A DNA stretch of 64,000 nucleotides from JAHEKB01 sp049115575 (lineage in GTDB: Bacteria; Bacteroidota; Bacteroidia; NS11-12g; UBA9320), in NCBI GenBank assembly GCA_049115575.1, contig JAGDZU010000001.1, positions 992,001 to 1,056,000 on the forward strand. The letters are read 5' to 3'. Positions within the stretch are counted from its first letter, which is position 1. Every line of letters starts with the position of its first letter. The notes under the pieces were generated by a model. It was not told the origin of the DNA. It was given only the letters and a program-made list of their open reading frames with translations, and did no database searches. Below are positions 1-8,438 of this stretch, in pieces. The position numbers were made by a program, and so were the translations under genes.

Positions 1-1
1 A

Positions 2-820
2 ATTCAATTGATAAGTAGACCTTATGATTTGTTCAATTTGAATGACCAAGAAGTTCGAAAGGATTTTAATCTCATTACAGCAAATAGGAGTTCAGCTAAT
101 GTAAATGAAACCAATACACTTATTGGCAATGAAATATTCATAGAAGAAGGTGCAAAAATCAATGCTGCAGTACTCAATAGCGAGTCAGGGCCTATCTACA
201 TAGGCAAAGATGCAGAAGTTATGGAAGGGAGTCTTATAAGAGGTCCATTTGCACTTTGTGAATCTTCAGTTGTAAAACTTGGATGTAAAATCTATGGAGC
301 AACCACTGTTGGACCCCACTCCAAGGTAGGTGGTGAGCTTAACAATGTGGTAATGCAGGCACATAGTAATAAGGGACACGATGGCTTCTTAGGGAATGCA
401 TTTATAGGTGAATGGTGCAATATAGGTGCAGACACCAATGCCTCTAACCTCAAGAATAATTACGCAGATGTGAAAGTCTGGAACTATGAATCCAAGCGAT
501 TTACACCAAGTGGTCTTCAGTTTTGCGGTTTAATAATGGGGGATCATTCTAAATGCGGAATAAATACCATGTTTAACACAGGAACTGTGGTTGGAGTTAG
601 CGCCAATATTTTTGGATCTGGTTTTCCCCGAAACTTTGTTCCTTCTTTTAGCTGGGGAGGTAGTTCAGGTTTTACTACCTATAGTTTAAACAAAGCGTTC
701 GACACAGCATCTAAGGTGATGGAACGCAGAGGGAAAAGCCTGAATGAACTTGAAGAAAATATTTTAAAACATATATTTGAAAGCTCTTCTGAGTACCGAA
801 TTTGGGAGAAAAATTCATAA
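2..820 (+). CDS. GlmU-like sugar nucleotidyltransferase/acetyltransferase, C-terminal part (5' partial)
   Basis: The reading frame is open to the left edge of the window, so the gene starts upstream and only about 272 residues are visible. These are the left-handed beta-helix half of the Bacteroidota-type GlmU (about 390 residues in the family), with hexapeptide-like turns and the recognisable stretches AHSNKGHDGFLGNAFIG and NIGADTNASNLKNNYADVKVW. The family makes UDP-N-acetylglucosamine in the cytoplasm for peptidoglycan and LPS. The N-terminal nucleotidyltransferase domain should lie before base 1. The stop is 4 bases before tpiA, so the two genes are probably co-transcribed. The family call is firm. 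Substrate specificity is inferred from the family. Confidence 0.85.
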   Translation: MQLISRPYDLFNLNDQEVRKDFNLITANRSSANVNETNTLIGNEIFIEEGAKINAAVLNSESGPIYIGKDAEVMEGSLIRGPFALCESSVVKLGCKIYGATTVGPHSKVGGELNNVVMQAHSNKGHDGFLGNAFIGEWCNIGADTNASNLKNNYADVKVWNYESKRFTPSGLQFCGLIMGDHSKCGINTMFNTGTVVGVSANIFGSGFPRNFVPSFSWGGSSGFTTYSLNKAFDTASKVMERRGKSLNELEENILKHIFESSSEYRIWEKNS

Positions 821-824
821 CCCT

Positions 825-1574
825 ATGAGACAAAAAATAGTTGCTGGTAACTGGAAAATGAATACGAATTATGATGAAGGCAAAGAGCTTTTACTGGAAC
901 TCATAGATTCTGAATTTGGAGAAAACTGCCAAATCATAGTTGCTCCTCCATTTATACACCTAGATCATTTTAGCAAGTTGTTAACCAATTCTAAAATCCT
1001 TTTGGGTGCTCAAAACTGTCACATTCAAGACCGAGGCGCTTTTACAGGAGAAGTATCTGCATCTATGCTTAAAAGCGTTGGTGTTGAGTTTGTAATTCTT
1101 GGTCATTCTGAAAGAAGAAGCTATTACTTCGAAGACAGCATGTCTATTTCCTATAAAGTTAATCAAGCTTTAGCTCAAGGTCTTAGACCTATCTATTGCT
1201 GCGGAGAGACATTGGCTCAAAGGCAAGAAGATCAACATTTTGAAATCATCAGGAGCCAAATTAGAGAGGGTCTTTTTCACCTCAATGAAATTGAGCTGCT
1301 AAACTGTGTAATTGCCTACGAACCAGTATGGGCCATTGGCACTGGAGAAACTGCAAGTCCTTCACAGGCTCAAGAAATTCACTCATTTATACGAAAAACC
1401 ATAGCTGTAGATTACGGAGATATGGTTGCGGACAACATTTCTATCTTATACGGTGGTAGTGTTAAACCAGAAAGTGCCCCAGAACTCTTTAATTGCCCGG
1501 ATATAGATGGAGGATTAATTGGTGGGGCTGCACTTAATGCTGCAGACTTTTCGGCTATTAGCCGCTCCTTTTAA
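825..1574 (+). CDS. tpiA: Triosephosphate isomerase
   Basis: A 249-residue TIM-barrel enzyme that interconverts glyceraldehyde 3-phosphate and dihydroxyacetone phosphate in glycolysis and gluconeogenesis. All catalytic landmarks are present: Lys11 in AGNWKMN, His94 in ILGHSERR, Glu166 in AYEPVWAIGTG, and the phosphate-binding YGGSV and GGLIGGAAL segments near the C-terminus. The frame is open 16 codons further upstream, but family proteins begin at the RQKIVAGNW stretch, so the ATG at 825 is chosen. This start follows the glmU stop by 4 bases. The 3' end overlaps the stop of the convergent gene by 4 bases. Confidence 0.97.
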   Translation: MRQKIVAGNWKMNTNYDEGKELLLELIDSEFGENCQIIVAPPFIHLDHFSKLLTNSKILLGAQNCHIQDRGAFTGEVSASMLKSVGVEFVILGHSERRSYYFEDSMSISYKVNQALAQGLRPIYCCGETLAQRQEDQHFEIIRSQIREGLFHLNEIELLNCVIAYEPVWAIGTGETASPSQAQEIHSFIRKTIAVDYGDMVADNISILYGGSVKPESAPELFNCPDIDGGLIGGAALNAADFSAISRSF

Positions 1575-2143
1575 AGCAGATATCCTATTCCGAAAGCTAG
1601 ATGGTCAAAGCCATTAAAGCTAAACCTTCTATCGTAATTTTCACCTTCAGCTGAATACTCCTGCAAGTTCACATTGAAATTTGCTCTGCTTTCTAATGAT
1701 ATTCTCAATCTATCATATGGTGTAAACTGCAAACCAGCTAATGGCATAAGACCAAAATTAAAATGATAACCATAATAAGTCTCCCAAGGTTCTCTTATAA
1801 AGGCAGAATTCCAATATCCATCACAGGCTATGTAGGCAGAAAGGTTTTTACGTTTACCTAAAGGTAAGTTCTTCTGTATTCCCACTCCAAGAGAATAGGC
1901 AACTTCACCGCCTCTAAGAGTAGCTGAATCTGATCGAATCTCTTTATCCGTATCCATGCTGAAAGAGGCTAGCAATCTCAAACTGAGTTCGTGGTTCCAG
2001 ACTTGCTTATACCAAAGTCCCGCACCAATGTCCTCCTTATTTAGTGGACTAAAAACCAAACCAATTTCATTCTGCTGAGCCTTTGAACTATAAAAAGACA
2101 AACAGAATACAGTTATCAGCAAACAAAGAATACTCTTTCTCAT
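1571..2143 (-). CDS. Predicted outer-membrane beta-barrel protein
   Basis: A 190-residue protein of unknown function. It has a signal peptide (MRKSILCLLITVFCLSFYSSKA, cleaved before QQNE), then alternating aromatic and polar strands, and it ends in the pattern HLAFGIGYLL, typical of a small outer-membrane barrel. The frame continues 13 codons upstream of the chosen ATG, but those codons would translate the terminator hairpin of the preceding gene, so the start at 2143 is preferred. It resembles the protein at 41222-41800 loosely: both have IG-V-SPLN just after the signal peptide and a -RKN- turn. The family was not identified. Confidence 0.7.
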   Translation of the reverse strand: MRKSILCLLITVFCLSFYSSKAQQNEIGLVFSPLNKEDIGAGLWYKQVWNHELSLRLLASFSMDTDKEIRSDSATLRGGEVAYSLGVGIQKNLPLGKRKNLSAYIACDGYWNSAFIREPWETYYGYHFNFGLMPLAGLQFTPYDRLRISLESRANFNVNLQEYSAEGENYDRRFSFNGFDHLAFGIGYLL

Positions 2144-2164
2144 GTGAACAATAATACGACCTAA

Positions 2165-2200
2165 AAAGAAAAAGGGCCCCAAAATTGGAGCCCTTTTCTT
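2165..2200 (-). terminator. Rho-independent terminator after the OmpA-family gene
   Basis: On the minus strand an AAGAAAAGGGC(T/C)CC arm pairs with GGGGCCCTTTTTCTT around a short AT loop and ends in a T-rich tract. It lies about 20 bases after the stop of the OmpA-family gene and before the next start. Confidence 0.8.
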
Positions 2201-2220
2201 ATATAAAATTTAACATCTTA

Positions 2221-3831
2221 TTACATGCCTGGAGCAGGAGGTGCAGAACTTCCACCAGAACCTTGGTTCAAGTCAATTCTACGTCTGCTGTAATCTCCAG
2301 AAGAATCAGAAGAGTAATCAACGCTGATTCTACTTCTGTCTATACCGTAGTTAGCTTCTAGGTGATCAACTATAGCGTTAGCACGTCTCCATGCTAATTG
2401 CTCAGAAGACTTGCTATTAGAGAATCCTAATGCAGTAATAGTCAATTCTGGACATGTTTTCATTTTTTCAGCAATGGTATAAAGAATACCATAAGTGTGA
2501 GCTGGAATCTTAGAGCTACCGTTTTCAAATATGATTGAAGGAAGAACTACGTTCTCACAATCACAACAGTTCTCATTGATATCTATACCAACACCGCGAA
2601 CATCAACTAGAGATCCATCAGGAGTTCCAGCTTGCTCATCCATACAATCAGGTACACCATCATTGTCAGAATCGATAGCAACACCATTTTCGTCTACCTC
2701 ATCACATTCTGAGAATGGTTGAGCATCGTTACAATCAGTGATACCGTCACCATCTGAATCTACAGAAACACCATTACCATAAACTTTATCGCAATCTGTA
2801 TCTGCTTCTTGATCGTAGTAATCACTTACTCCATCACCGTCTTCGTCTTCCATTAATGGCTTAAGACGTTCAATGTCGTTTCTCATAGAATCCATATCAC
2901 TATAGATAGTTTCCATAGGATTCAACCAATCGTAGTGAGAGTCTTGACCTTTCTTACCTAACTTGATAGAAGCCTGAAGCCCTAAAGTTGAATAGTAATC
3001 TTGTACTCTGTTTCTCCATATAGGGAAAGAGAAACCGTCTAAGTTATCGTTTCTAGTCCAATGGGCTTTGTATTCTATACCTAAGTCTAACCATTTACCA
3101 AAGGTTCTCTTAAGACCAGCACCAAATGGAATGGTTAAGTTTCTACCTTTATATAAAGTTTGAGCATCTTCTATATTGGCTAAAGACCAAGTTAGAGGAT
3201 CAGCAGGATCAGTTTGGATAATATCTCCATTAGCATCTAATGGATTAAAGAATGATGGTCCCCATGCAGCAAAAGCATGACGTGCATCTTCTTGGATAGC
3301 ATATCCACCTTCAACGTCACTCCATACAGCACCAATACCAAAGAAGGTAAATAACTGTAATTTTCTTAGAGGTCTAAGAAATGACAAGTTACCCATGGTA
3401 TAAACCGCAGTAAGATCGACATCCTTGTAATTGTTAGTGAAGGAATAGCTATCTGGATCACCCGCAGCATTACCGTCGTTAAACAAGTTATCTCCGTTTG
3501 GATCTTGTGAACCCACTTGATCCGCTCCATTCAAACCGTTTTTAGCGTTTCCACTAAAACTAAAATTCTCTCTTCCACCTTTCAACGCACCCATGTTTCC
3601 GCTCAACTTCAAACCAAATGACTGTCCGAGTGAATACTTCACGTGAAGTCCACCAGAAAGACCAATTTGAAAATCATCGGCATCTCCATTAAATAGAGTT
3701 GGGGCTATCTGTAATCCAACTGACCATTTCTTAGATGGCCTGAATTTAGAAAAATAATCTCCAACCTGAGCTTGGGAAGCTGTGAAGATGAAAGCAGTAA
3801 GTAGTACTGCTAATAATCTGTAATTTCTCAT
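2221..3831 (-). CDS. OmpA-family outer-membrane protein with thrombospondin type 3 repeats
   Basis: About 536 residues, exported (signal peptide MRNYRLLAVLLTAFIFTASQA). In order it has an N-terminal barrel-like region to about residue 290, a short coiled segment (SDMDSMRNDIERLKPLM), then calcium-binding TSP type 3 repeats of the DxDxDGxxD kind (for example DEDGDGVSDYYD, DSDGDGITDCND, DSDNDGVPDCMD), and a C-terminal OmpA peptidoglycan-binding domain with the RRANAIVDHL helix. The tail is Gly/Ser/Pro-rich. Proteins of this build link the outer membrane to peptidoglycan and are usually abundant in Bacteroidota. It is a single-gene unit with its own consensus promoter and terminator. An in-frame ATG 6 codons upstream (3849) is the alternative start. 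Confidence 0.9.
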   Translation of the reverse strand: MRNYRLLAVLLTAFIFTASQAQVGDYFSKFRPSKKWSVGLQIAPTLFNGDADDFQIGLSGGLHVKYSLGQSFGLKLSGNMGALKGGRENFSFSGNAKNGLNGADQVGSQDPNGDNLFNDGNAAGDPDSYSFTNNYKDVDLTAVYTMGNLSFLRPLRKLQLFTFFGIGAVWSDVEGGYAIQEDARHAFAAWGPSFFNPLDANGDIIQTDPADPLTWSLANIEDAQTLYKGRNLTIPFGAGLKRTFGKWLDLGIEYKAHWTRNDNLDGFSFPIWRNRVQDYYSTLGLQASIKLGKKGQDSHYDWLNPMETIYSDMDSMRNDIERLKPLMEDEDGDGVSDYYDQEADTDCDKVYGNGVSVDSDGDGITDCNDAQPFSECDEVDENGVAIDSDNDGVPDCMDEQAGTPDGSLVDVRGVGIDINENCCDCENVVLPSIIFENGSSKIPAHTYGILYTIAEKMKTCPELTITALGFSNSKSSEQLAWRRANAIVDHLEANYGIDRSRISVDYSSDSSGDYSRRRIDLNQGSGGSSAPPAPGM

Positions 3832-3873
3832 AATGTTAAACTTTATCAATCTTAGTTAGTAATTGATTAGGTG

Positions 3874-3904
3874 CAAAAGTAACTTACAGAGCAGTAAATT
3901 CAAA
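3874..3904 (-). promoter_or_regulatory. Bacteroidota-type promoter of the OmpA-family gene
   Basis: The minus strand carries TTTG (3904-3901), exactly 19 bases, then TACTTTTG (3881-3874), a full match to the Bacteroidota consensus TTTG-N19-TANNTTTG. Transcription would begin near 3867, leaving about 36 bases of leader. The -33 element overlaps the bshC stop codon. Confidence 0.75.
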
Positions 3905-5516
3905 CACTTTTTGTTACCAAATGGTTAACCTTAAGCAAATTACCTAATCCAAACAGCTTTTTAGCCGTCCAATCGTATGACAATAATTCAGGAAATTCAA
4001 TCAAATGTTTCACTCTTTCCTGTGGATTTGATGGATCAAAATGGGCGTTTTTGAACTTCAAAATTGCCTTTAATTTGCTATCATCTTTAGCCATTTGACT
4101 CAATCTTTCAGATATAAGACCCTCTATTTCAGTGAGTTTAGGCTCTATTTTATTTATCTTGCCTTCTAGACTAAAACCTTTTAATGTTAGAGCTGACAGA
4201 TTTGATAACTCCTGCAATGCCTTTCTAGACTTTTCAAGCTCAGCCATCAAATTTTGTTCAATTACTGCCATTTTTTCTGAAATATGAGAAATAATATCTT
4301 TTTCAGGCTTGTATAAAGTGGATAAGTGGTTGATATCCATTTTGTTAAGTTGCTTTTCTCTCAGCACCACATTTGAAGTTCTCAAGAACAAAAGGGGTAA
4401 TTGTAGTTTATACTGTTCAAATAACAGTTTTAACTGCATCCAGTACTTCAATTCTGATGGCCCTGCTACATACATTAAATTTGGCAAGATCATCTCCTGA
4501 TAAAGAGGTCTAATCAGCACATTTGGACTGATATTCTGGTAATTATCCTCTAAAAATTGATCAATTTCATGCGTTTTGCATAAAATTCGATCATTTGCGA
4601 GCAATTCTTCATTTTCTCGAATGATGCGATGTCTACCATTTTTATTGAGTAAAAACAGATTAATATCCCTTACATGTACTTGAGATCCGTATCCCTTTTC
4701 CGCAAATTTTTCAGTGGCATTTTTAAGTGATGCCAAATTCAATCCCTTTAGTTCATTTGAAAAAATCTCGGTGATTAGGGATTTTAGAGACTTTTCGTCT
4801 GCATCTAAAACCAGAAGACCGCTATTTTCAAACAAGGCGTGAACTAGTCTTCTGTTGGCATCTGCATAGTTCGATGAGCTATAGCACTCTTTTGCAAGTT
4901 TTAAAAAATCTAATTGTCGCTCACTGAGATTCAATGTGCCTTCTATTTCAACAAAGAGATCATGGATACCTTCTGTAGACATTCTTCCCACTGCACCTTC
5001 TTGATCTGTTTTCCATTTAAATCTCTTACCAAAAAGGGAAACATCCTGAATTTCTTCCAAATCGTGGTCTTCGGTGGCCATCCAGAAAACTGGAACAACG
5101 TCAATTTCTTCAGTCTGGCTAATCTCTTCTGCCAACCTGATGGTGTCTAAGATCTTATATAAAACATATAACGGGCCTACGCCAACATGAATTTGCTGCC
5201 CTGTAGTTACGGTGTAGGTTTTCTCCTTAGCCAGCTTTTTTAATGCTTCTCCAACTGGACTGTTGCTGAGATCAATTCCACTTCTTTGATATTGCTGAGC
5301 CAAACAATCTACCAAGAGCGTTCTTTGCTCTGGTTTGAATTCTGGTTTGTCTGAAATTCTATCCCTTAACCCTTCTAAGCTCGGATCGTAGGAGTAAAAT
5401 TCCTTTAAAGACTGTGATTTGGTATAAGATTCAATGAAATCAGAGCTGAAATATGTATCATCCCTTTCAAGCTGAATGCAATCAAAATCAGTATATGGGT
5501 TTGGCGTGGAGGTCAT
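3900..5516 (-). CDS. bshC: Bacillithiol biosynthesis cysteine-adding enzyme BshC
   Basis: A 538-residue cytoplasmic protein with the BshC layout: an N-terminal Rossmann-like core with the TVTTGQQIHVGVGPLYVLYKI and VFWMATEDHD stretches, a connecting domain, and a long C-terminal coiled-coil (around 410-480) rich in Lys and Glu. In the pathway it is assigned to adding cysteine to glucosaminyl-malate to finish bacillithiol, the low-molecular-weight thiol of many Bacteroidota and Firmicutes. Its start lies 29 bases inside the 3' end of rimO, so translation is probably coupled. bshA and bshB are not in the window. Confidence 0.93.
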   Translation of the reverse strand: MTSTPNPYTDFDCIQLERDDTYFSSDFIESYTKSQSLKEFYSYDPSLEGLRDRISDKPEFKPEQRTLLVDCLAQQYQRSGIDLSNSPVGEALKKLAKEKTYTVTTGQQIHVGVGPLYVLYKILDTIRLAEEISQTEEIDVVPVFWMATEDHDLEEIQDVSLFGKRFKWKTDQEGAVGRMSTEGIHDLFVEIEGTLNLSERQLDFLKLAKECYSSSNYADANRRLVHALFENSGLLVLDADEKSLKSLITEIFSNELKGLNLASLKNATEKFAEKGYGSQVHVRDINLFLLNKNGRHRIIRENEELLANDRILCKTHEIDQFLEDNYQNISPNVLIRPLYQEMILPNLMYVAGPSELKYWMQLKLLFEQYKLQLPLLFLRTSNVVLREKQLNKMDINHLSTLYKPEKDIISHISEKMAVIEQNLMAELEKSRKALQELSNLSALTLKGFSLEGKINKIEPKLTEIEGLISERLSQMAKDDSKLKAILKFKNAHFDPSNPQERVKHLIEFPELLSYDWTAKKLFGLGNLLKVNHLVTKSV

Positions 5517-6798
5517 AAGCTTCAGCTTTGGTAATAGTGCATTTTACAAAGTCTCCTTTACGCAAATATCCTTCATCTATGCCAATTAAGACTTCATTGT
5601 CCACCTCAGGTGAATCATATTGTGTCCTTCCAACATAAAACTCCCCTTCTATTCTGTCTATTAAAACTTCTTGTTCTGTTCCAATTAAAGAAGAATTCCA
5701 TTCAAGTGAAATATCATATTGGACATCCATTATCTGGCTTGCTCTATCCTCTTTAACCTCTTGCGGAATCTCATCTTTCATACTATATGCATGCGTACCT
5801 TCTTCATGCGAATAAGTAAATACTCCTAGTCTGTGAAACTTGAATTCTTTCACAAACTCCAACAATTCTTGAAAATCTTCTTCGGTTTCTCCAGGATGGC
5901 CAACAAGAAGTGTGGTTCTTAAAGCAATTCCTGGTACTTCTGTTTTAATTCTGTTAAGTACCTCTATTGTACGCCTTTTAGTAATCCCCCTTCTCATGGA
6001 TTTGAGCACATTGTCCGTAATATGCTGAATAGGAATGTCTAGGTAAGCGCAAATATTTTCGCGCTCCTTCATAATAGGTAGAATCTCAAAAGGAAATTTT
6101 GAAGGATAAGCATAATGCAACCTAATCCACTTTATTCCATCAACCTGACTCAAAGCTTCGAGCAATTTGTCTAAGCTGCGCTCGCCATATAGATCAATTC
6201 CATAATAAGTAGAATCCTGTGCAATAAGCATCAACTCAGTAACTCCATCAGAAGCTAATTTCTTTGCTTCCGCTACTAAATCCTCTATTGATCTACTCAC
6301 ATGCCCACCACGCATAAGAGGTATGGCGCAAAAAGAACAAGGCCTGTCACAACCTTCAGAGATCTTCATATAGGCAAAATGTTTAGCCACCGAAGAAGTT
6401 CTTTCGCCAATGAGTTCTTTTTTATAATCTACTCCAACTCCTTCAAGAAGTTGAGGTAAATCAAATGTCCCATGCCAACCATCTACTTCTGGAATCTCAT
6501 CTTTGAGATCCTCTTTATACCTTTCCGATAAGCAGCCTGTAACCAAAAGGCGTTTAATCTCGCCAGCTTGCTTTTGTTGAGCATAGTCCAAAATAGCATC
6601 TATACTTTGTTGTTTTGCATTATCTATAAAACCACAGGTATTTATAATTACAGTGTCAGCATCTTCTTGATGTTCATGTTCTGCTTTTACATCACCCGCT
6701 TTCAACTGAGCCATCAATACCTCTGAATCCACAGTATTCTTTGAACATCCCAAAGTAATCAGAGCTACCTTTTCTGGTTTATGTGATTTGGTTTTCAC
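5488..6798 (-). CDS. rimO: Ribosomal protein S12 methylthiotransferase RimO
   Basis: A 436-residue radical-SAM enzyme that methylthiolates the conserved aspartate of ribosomal protein S12. It shows the N-terminal methylthiotransferase domain (LGCSKNTVDSEVL, then NTCGFI with its cluster cysteines), the radical SAM motif CDRPCSFC near residue 150 followed by IPLMRGGHVSRS (RimO-like rather than MiaB-like), and a C-terminal TRAM domain. It overlaps ftsY by 4 bases upstream and bshC by 29 bases downstream, forming a tight three-gene run. Confidence 0.95.
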   Translation of the reverse strand: MKTKSHKPEKVALITLGCSKNTVDSEVLMAQLKAGDVKAEHEHQEDADTVIINTCGFIDNAKQQSIDAILDYAQQKQAGEIKRLLVTGCLSERYKEDLKDEIPEVDGWHGTFDLPQLLEGVGVDYKKELIGERTSSVAKHFAYMKISEGCDRPCSFCAIPLMRGGHVSRSIEDLVAEAKKLASDGVTELMLIAQDSTYYGIDLYGERSLDKLLEALSQVDGIKWIRLHYAYPSKFPFEILPIMKERENICAYLDIPIQHITDNVLKSMRRGITKRRTIEVLNRIKTEVPGIALRTTLLVGHPGETEEDFQELLEFVKEFKFHRLGVFTYSHEEGTHAYSMKDEIPQEVKEDRASQIMDVQYDISLEWNSSLIGTEQEVLIDRIEGEFYVGRTQYDSPEVDNEVLIGIDEGYLRKGDFVKCTITKAEAYDLHAKPIY

Positions 6799-7745
6799 GA
6801 TTGAAATAAAGATTTAACAAAATGAGAGGGTTCAAAGATTTGAAGATCCTCCATTTTTTCTCCTACACCAATGTACTTCACCGGAATACTGAATTGATCA
6901 CTTATGCCAATTACTACACCGCCTTTAGCAGTTCCATCTAGTTTTGTTAACGCTAGAGCATTCACATCTGTTGCTGCAGTAAATTGTTTAGCTTGTTCAA
7001 AAGCATTTTGTCCTGTAGATGCATCCAGAACTAAAAGTATTTCATGCGGTGCGCCTTCCACCTGCTTGTCCATCACTCTTTTAATTTTGGACAATTCGTT
7101 CATCAGGTTCACCTTATTATGCAATCTTCCGGCAGTATCAATAATAACTACATCCGCGCCATTCTCTTTGCCGTATTTTACACTGTCAAAAGCAACAGCT
7201 GCTGGATCTGTATTCATTCCTTTGGAAACCAATTCCACACCAACTCTTTCACTCCAAATGGTAATTTGATCTACAGCTGCAGCTCTAAAGGTATCCGCTG
7301 CACCTAGAACTACCTTTAAGCCTTGCTGTTTAAACATATTGGCGAGCTTTCCGATGGTGGTAGTTTTACCAACCCCATTGACTCCAACTACCATGATCAC
7401 ATAGGGTTTAACATCATCGTTAACAATGGTTTCTTCTGCCTTGAGAAGTAGATCCGCCATCTCTTCCTGCAGCATTTGCTGCAGTTCATCACTATCTATG
7501 AATTTATCCTTGGAAACACGCTTTTCTATTCGGTCTATGATTTTAACAGTGGTTTCAACTCCAACATCAGAAGTAATTAGAATTTCTTCTAATTCATCTA
7601 GAAAGTCTTCATCCAGACGACTTTTTCCAATTACAGCTTTAGAAATCTTGCTTAAAAAGCTAGACCTCGTTTTCTGCAGTCCTTTGTCTAACTGAGTCTG
7701 TTCCTGTTCTGTCGGAGATTTCTTGAATATGTCAAATAAGCCCAT
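6795..7745 (-). CDS. ftsY: Signal recognition particle receptor FtsY
   Basis: A 316-residue SRP GTPase at the inner face of the cytoplasmic membrane that docks SRP-ribosome complexes to SecYEG. It has the short helical N domain (about 20-100) and the NG GTPase core: GVNGVGKTTTIGKLA (G1), DTFRAAAVDQI (insertion box), DTAGRLHNKVNLMNEL (G3), TKLDGTAKGG (G4-G5). The acidic A domain of E. coli FtsY is absent, as is usual in Bacteroidota. It heads the ftsY-rimO-bshC run and starts just after the terminator of the ribosomal-protein run. Confidence 0.97.
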   Translation of the reverse strand: MGLFDIFKKSPTEQEQTQLDKGLQKTRSSFLSKISKAVIGKSRLDEDFLDELEEILITSDVGVETTVKIIDRIEKRVSKDKFIDSDELQQMLQEEMADLLLKAEETIVNDDVKPYVIMVVGVNGVGKTTTIGKLANMFKQQGLKVVLGAADTFRAAAVDQITIWSERVGVELVSKGMNTDPAAVAFDSVKYGKENGADVVIIDTAGRLHNKVNLMNELSKIKRVMDKQVEGAPHEILLVLDASTGQNAFEQAKQFTAATDVNALALTKLDGTAKGGVVIGISDQFSIPVKYIGVGEKMEDLQIFEPSHFVKSLFQS

Positions 7746-7756
7746 ACCTCTATAAA

Positions 7757-7794
7757 CAAAAAAAGCTTCCCATCTTTCAAAGGAAGCTTTTTCA
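7757..7794 (-). terminator. Rho-independent terminator after the rpmB-rpmG-DUF4295 run
   Basis: On the minus strand AAAAAGCTTCC pairs with GGAAGCTTTTTTT around an 11-base loop and ends in a T run. It sits between the DUF4295 gene and ftsY. Some transcripts may read through to ftsY, for which I see no separate consensus promoter. Confidence 0.8.
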
Positions 7795-7809
7795 TACTAG
7801 TATATCATT

Positions 7810-7965
7810 CTATTTCGCTAGGTAATCCTTTACAGCATCACCAGGCATCATTTCCTCTTTAAAAGTGTAAGCACCAGTTTTAGGAGACTTCACACATTTA
7901 ATCACTTTAGCCCATTCTTTACCAGAACCTGCTTTCTTTAATGTTGCAACAACTTTCTTAGCCAT
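7810..7965 (-). CDS. DUF4295-family small protein next to rpmG
   Basis: A 51-residue basic protein that begins MAKKVVATLKKAGSGKEW and ends PGDAVKDYLAK. This matches the tiny DUF4295 family that sits directly after rpmB-rpmG across Bacteroidota. Position, basic charge and Lys-rich start suggest ribosome association, but this is inference. The start codon lies one base after the rpmG stop, so the gene is surely co-transcribed. A terminator follows about 15 bases after the stop. Confidence 0.88.
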   Translation of the reverse strand: MAKKVVATLKKAGSGKEWAKVIKCVKSPKTGAYTFKEEMMPGDAVKDYLAK

Positions 7966-7966
7966 C

Positions 7967-8149
7967 TTATTTAATCTCTTTGTGAAGAGTAACTTTCTTC
8001 ATGTACTTATTATACTTCTTAAGCTCTAAACGCTCAGTAGTGTTTCTTTTATTCTTGGTTGTGATGTAACGAGACATGCCAGGAATGTTGGTTCCTTTTT
8101 GCTCAGTGCACTCCAATATAACCTGTACTCTATTTCCTTTCCTAGCCAT
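7967..8149 (-). CDS. rpmG: 50S ribosomal protein L33
   Basis: A 60-residue basic protein with the L33 pattern: RVQVILECTEQK, then SRYITTKNKRNTTERLELKKYNKYMKK. The four zinc-ligand cysteines of C+ L33 forms are absent apart from Cys14, so this is a zinc-free C- type. It starts 2 bases after the rpmB stop and is followed after 1 base by the DUF4295 gene, the usual Bacteroidota order. Confidence 0.96.
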   Translation of the reverse strand: MARKGNRVQVILECTEQKGTNIPGMSRYITTKNKRNTTERLELKKYNKYMKKVTLHKEIK

Positions 8150-8151
8150 AA

Positions 8152-8385
8152 TTATATCTTACCGTTTTTAAGCAAGCTATTCAAGCAAGCGCTAATTCCT
8201 TTTTTATTAATCGTTTTCAAGGCTGAAGTGCTTACTTTCAAAGTAATCCACTCATCCTGTTCCGGAAGGTAAAACTTCTTAGTTTGAAGATTTGGATAAA
8301 ATCTTCTCTTGGTCTTGCGGTTAGAGTGAGATACTCTATTACCTGTCAAGGCCTTCTTTCCGGTCAAATCACATACTCTAGACAT
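8152..8385 (-). CDS. rpmB: 50S ribosomal protein L28
   Basis: A 77-residue protein with the L28 opening SRVCDLTGKKALTGNRVSHSNRKTKRRFYPNLQ. The frame is open 38 codons further upstream into the preceding gene, but the conserved N-terminus fixes the ATG at 8385. An AGAGGA just before this ATG is one of the few purine-rich Shine-Dalgarno-like sites in the window. A near-consensus promoter lies about 20 bases upstream. First gene of the rpmB-rpmG-DUF4295 run. Confidence 0.96.
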   Translation of the reverse strand: MSRVCDLTGKKALTGNRVSHSNRKTKRRFYPNLQTKKFYLPEQDEWITLKVSTSALKTINKKGISACLNSLLKNGKI

Positions 8386-8405
8386 TCCTCTGAAAATTTG
8401 GGCTG

Positions 8406-8436
8406 CAAAGATTAACTTAATTTTTGATTTATCAAA
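8406..8436 (-). promoter_or_regulatory. Bacteroidota-type promoter of rpmB
   Basis: On the minus strand TTTG (8436-8433), 19 bases, then AATCTTTG (8413-8406): exact spacing and one mismatch to TANNTTTG. The bases that follow, CAGCCC, are identical to those after the rpsF -7 element. The leader would be roughly 15 bases. Confidence 0.65.
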
Positions 8437-8438
8437 TA

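Noticed and set aside
777..824. 16-codon N-terminal extension of triosephosphate isomerase
   Set aside because: It overlaps the preceding gene in another frame, and the family start is at 825.
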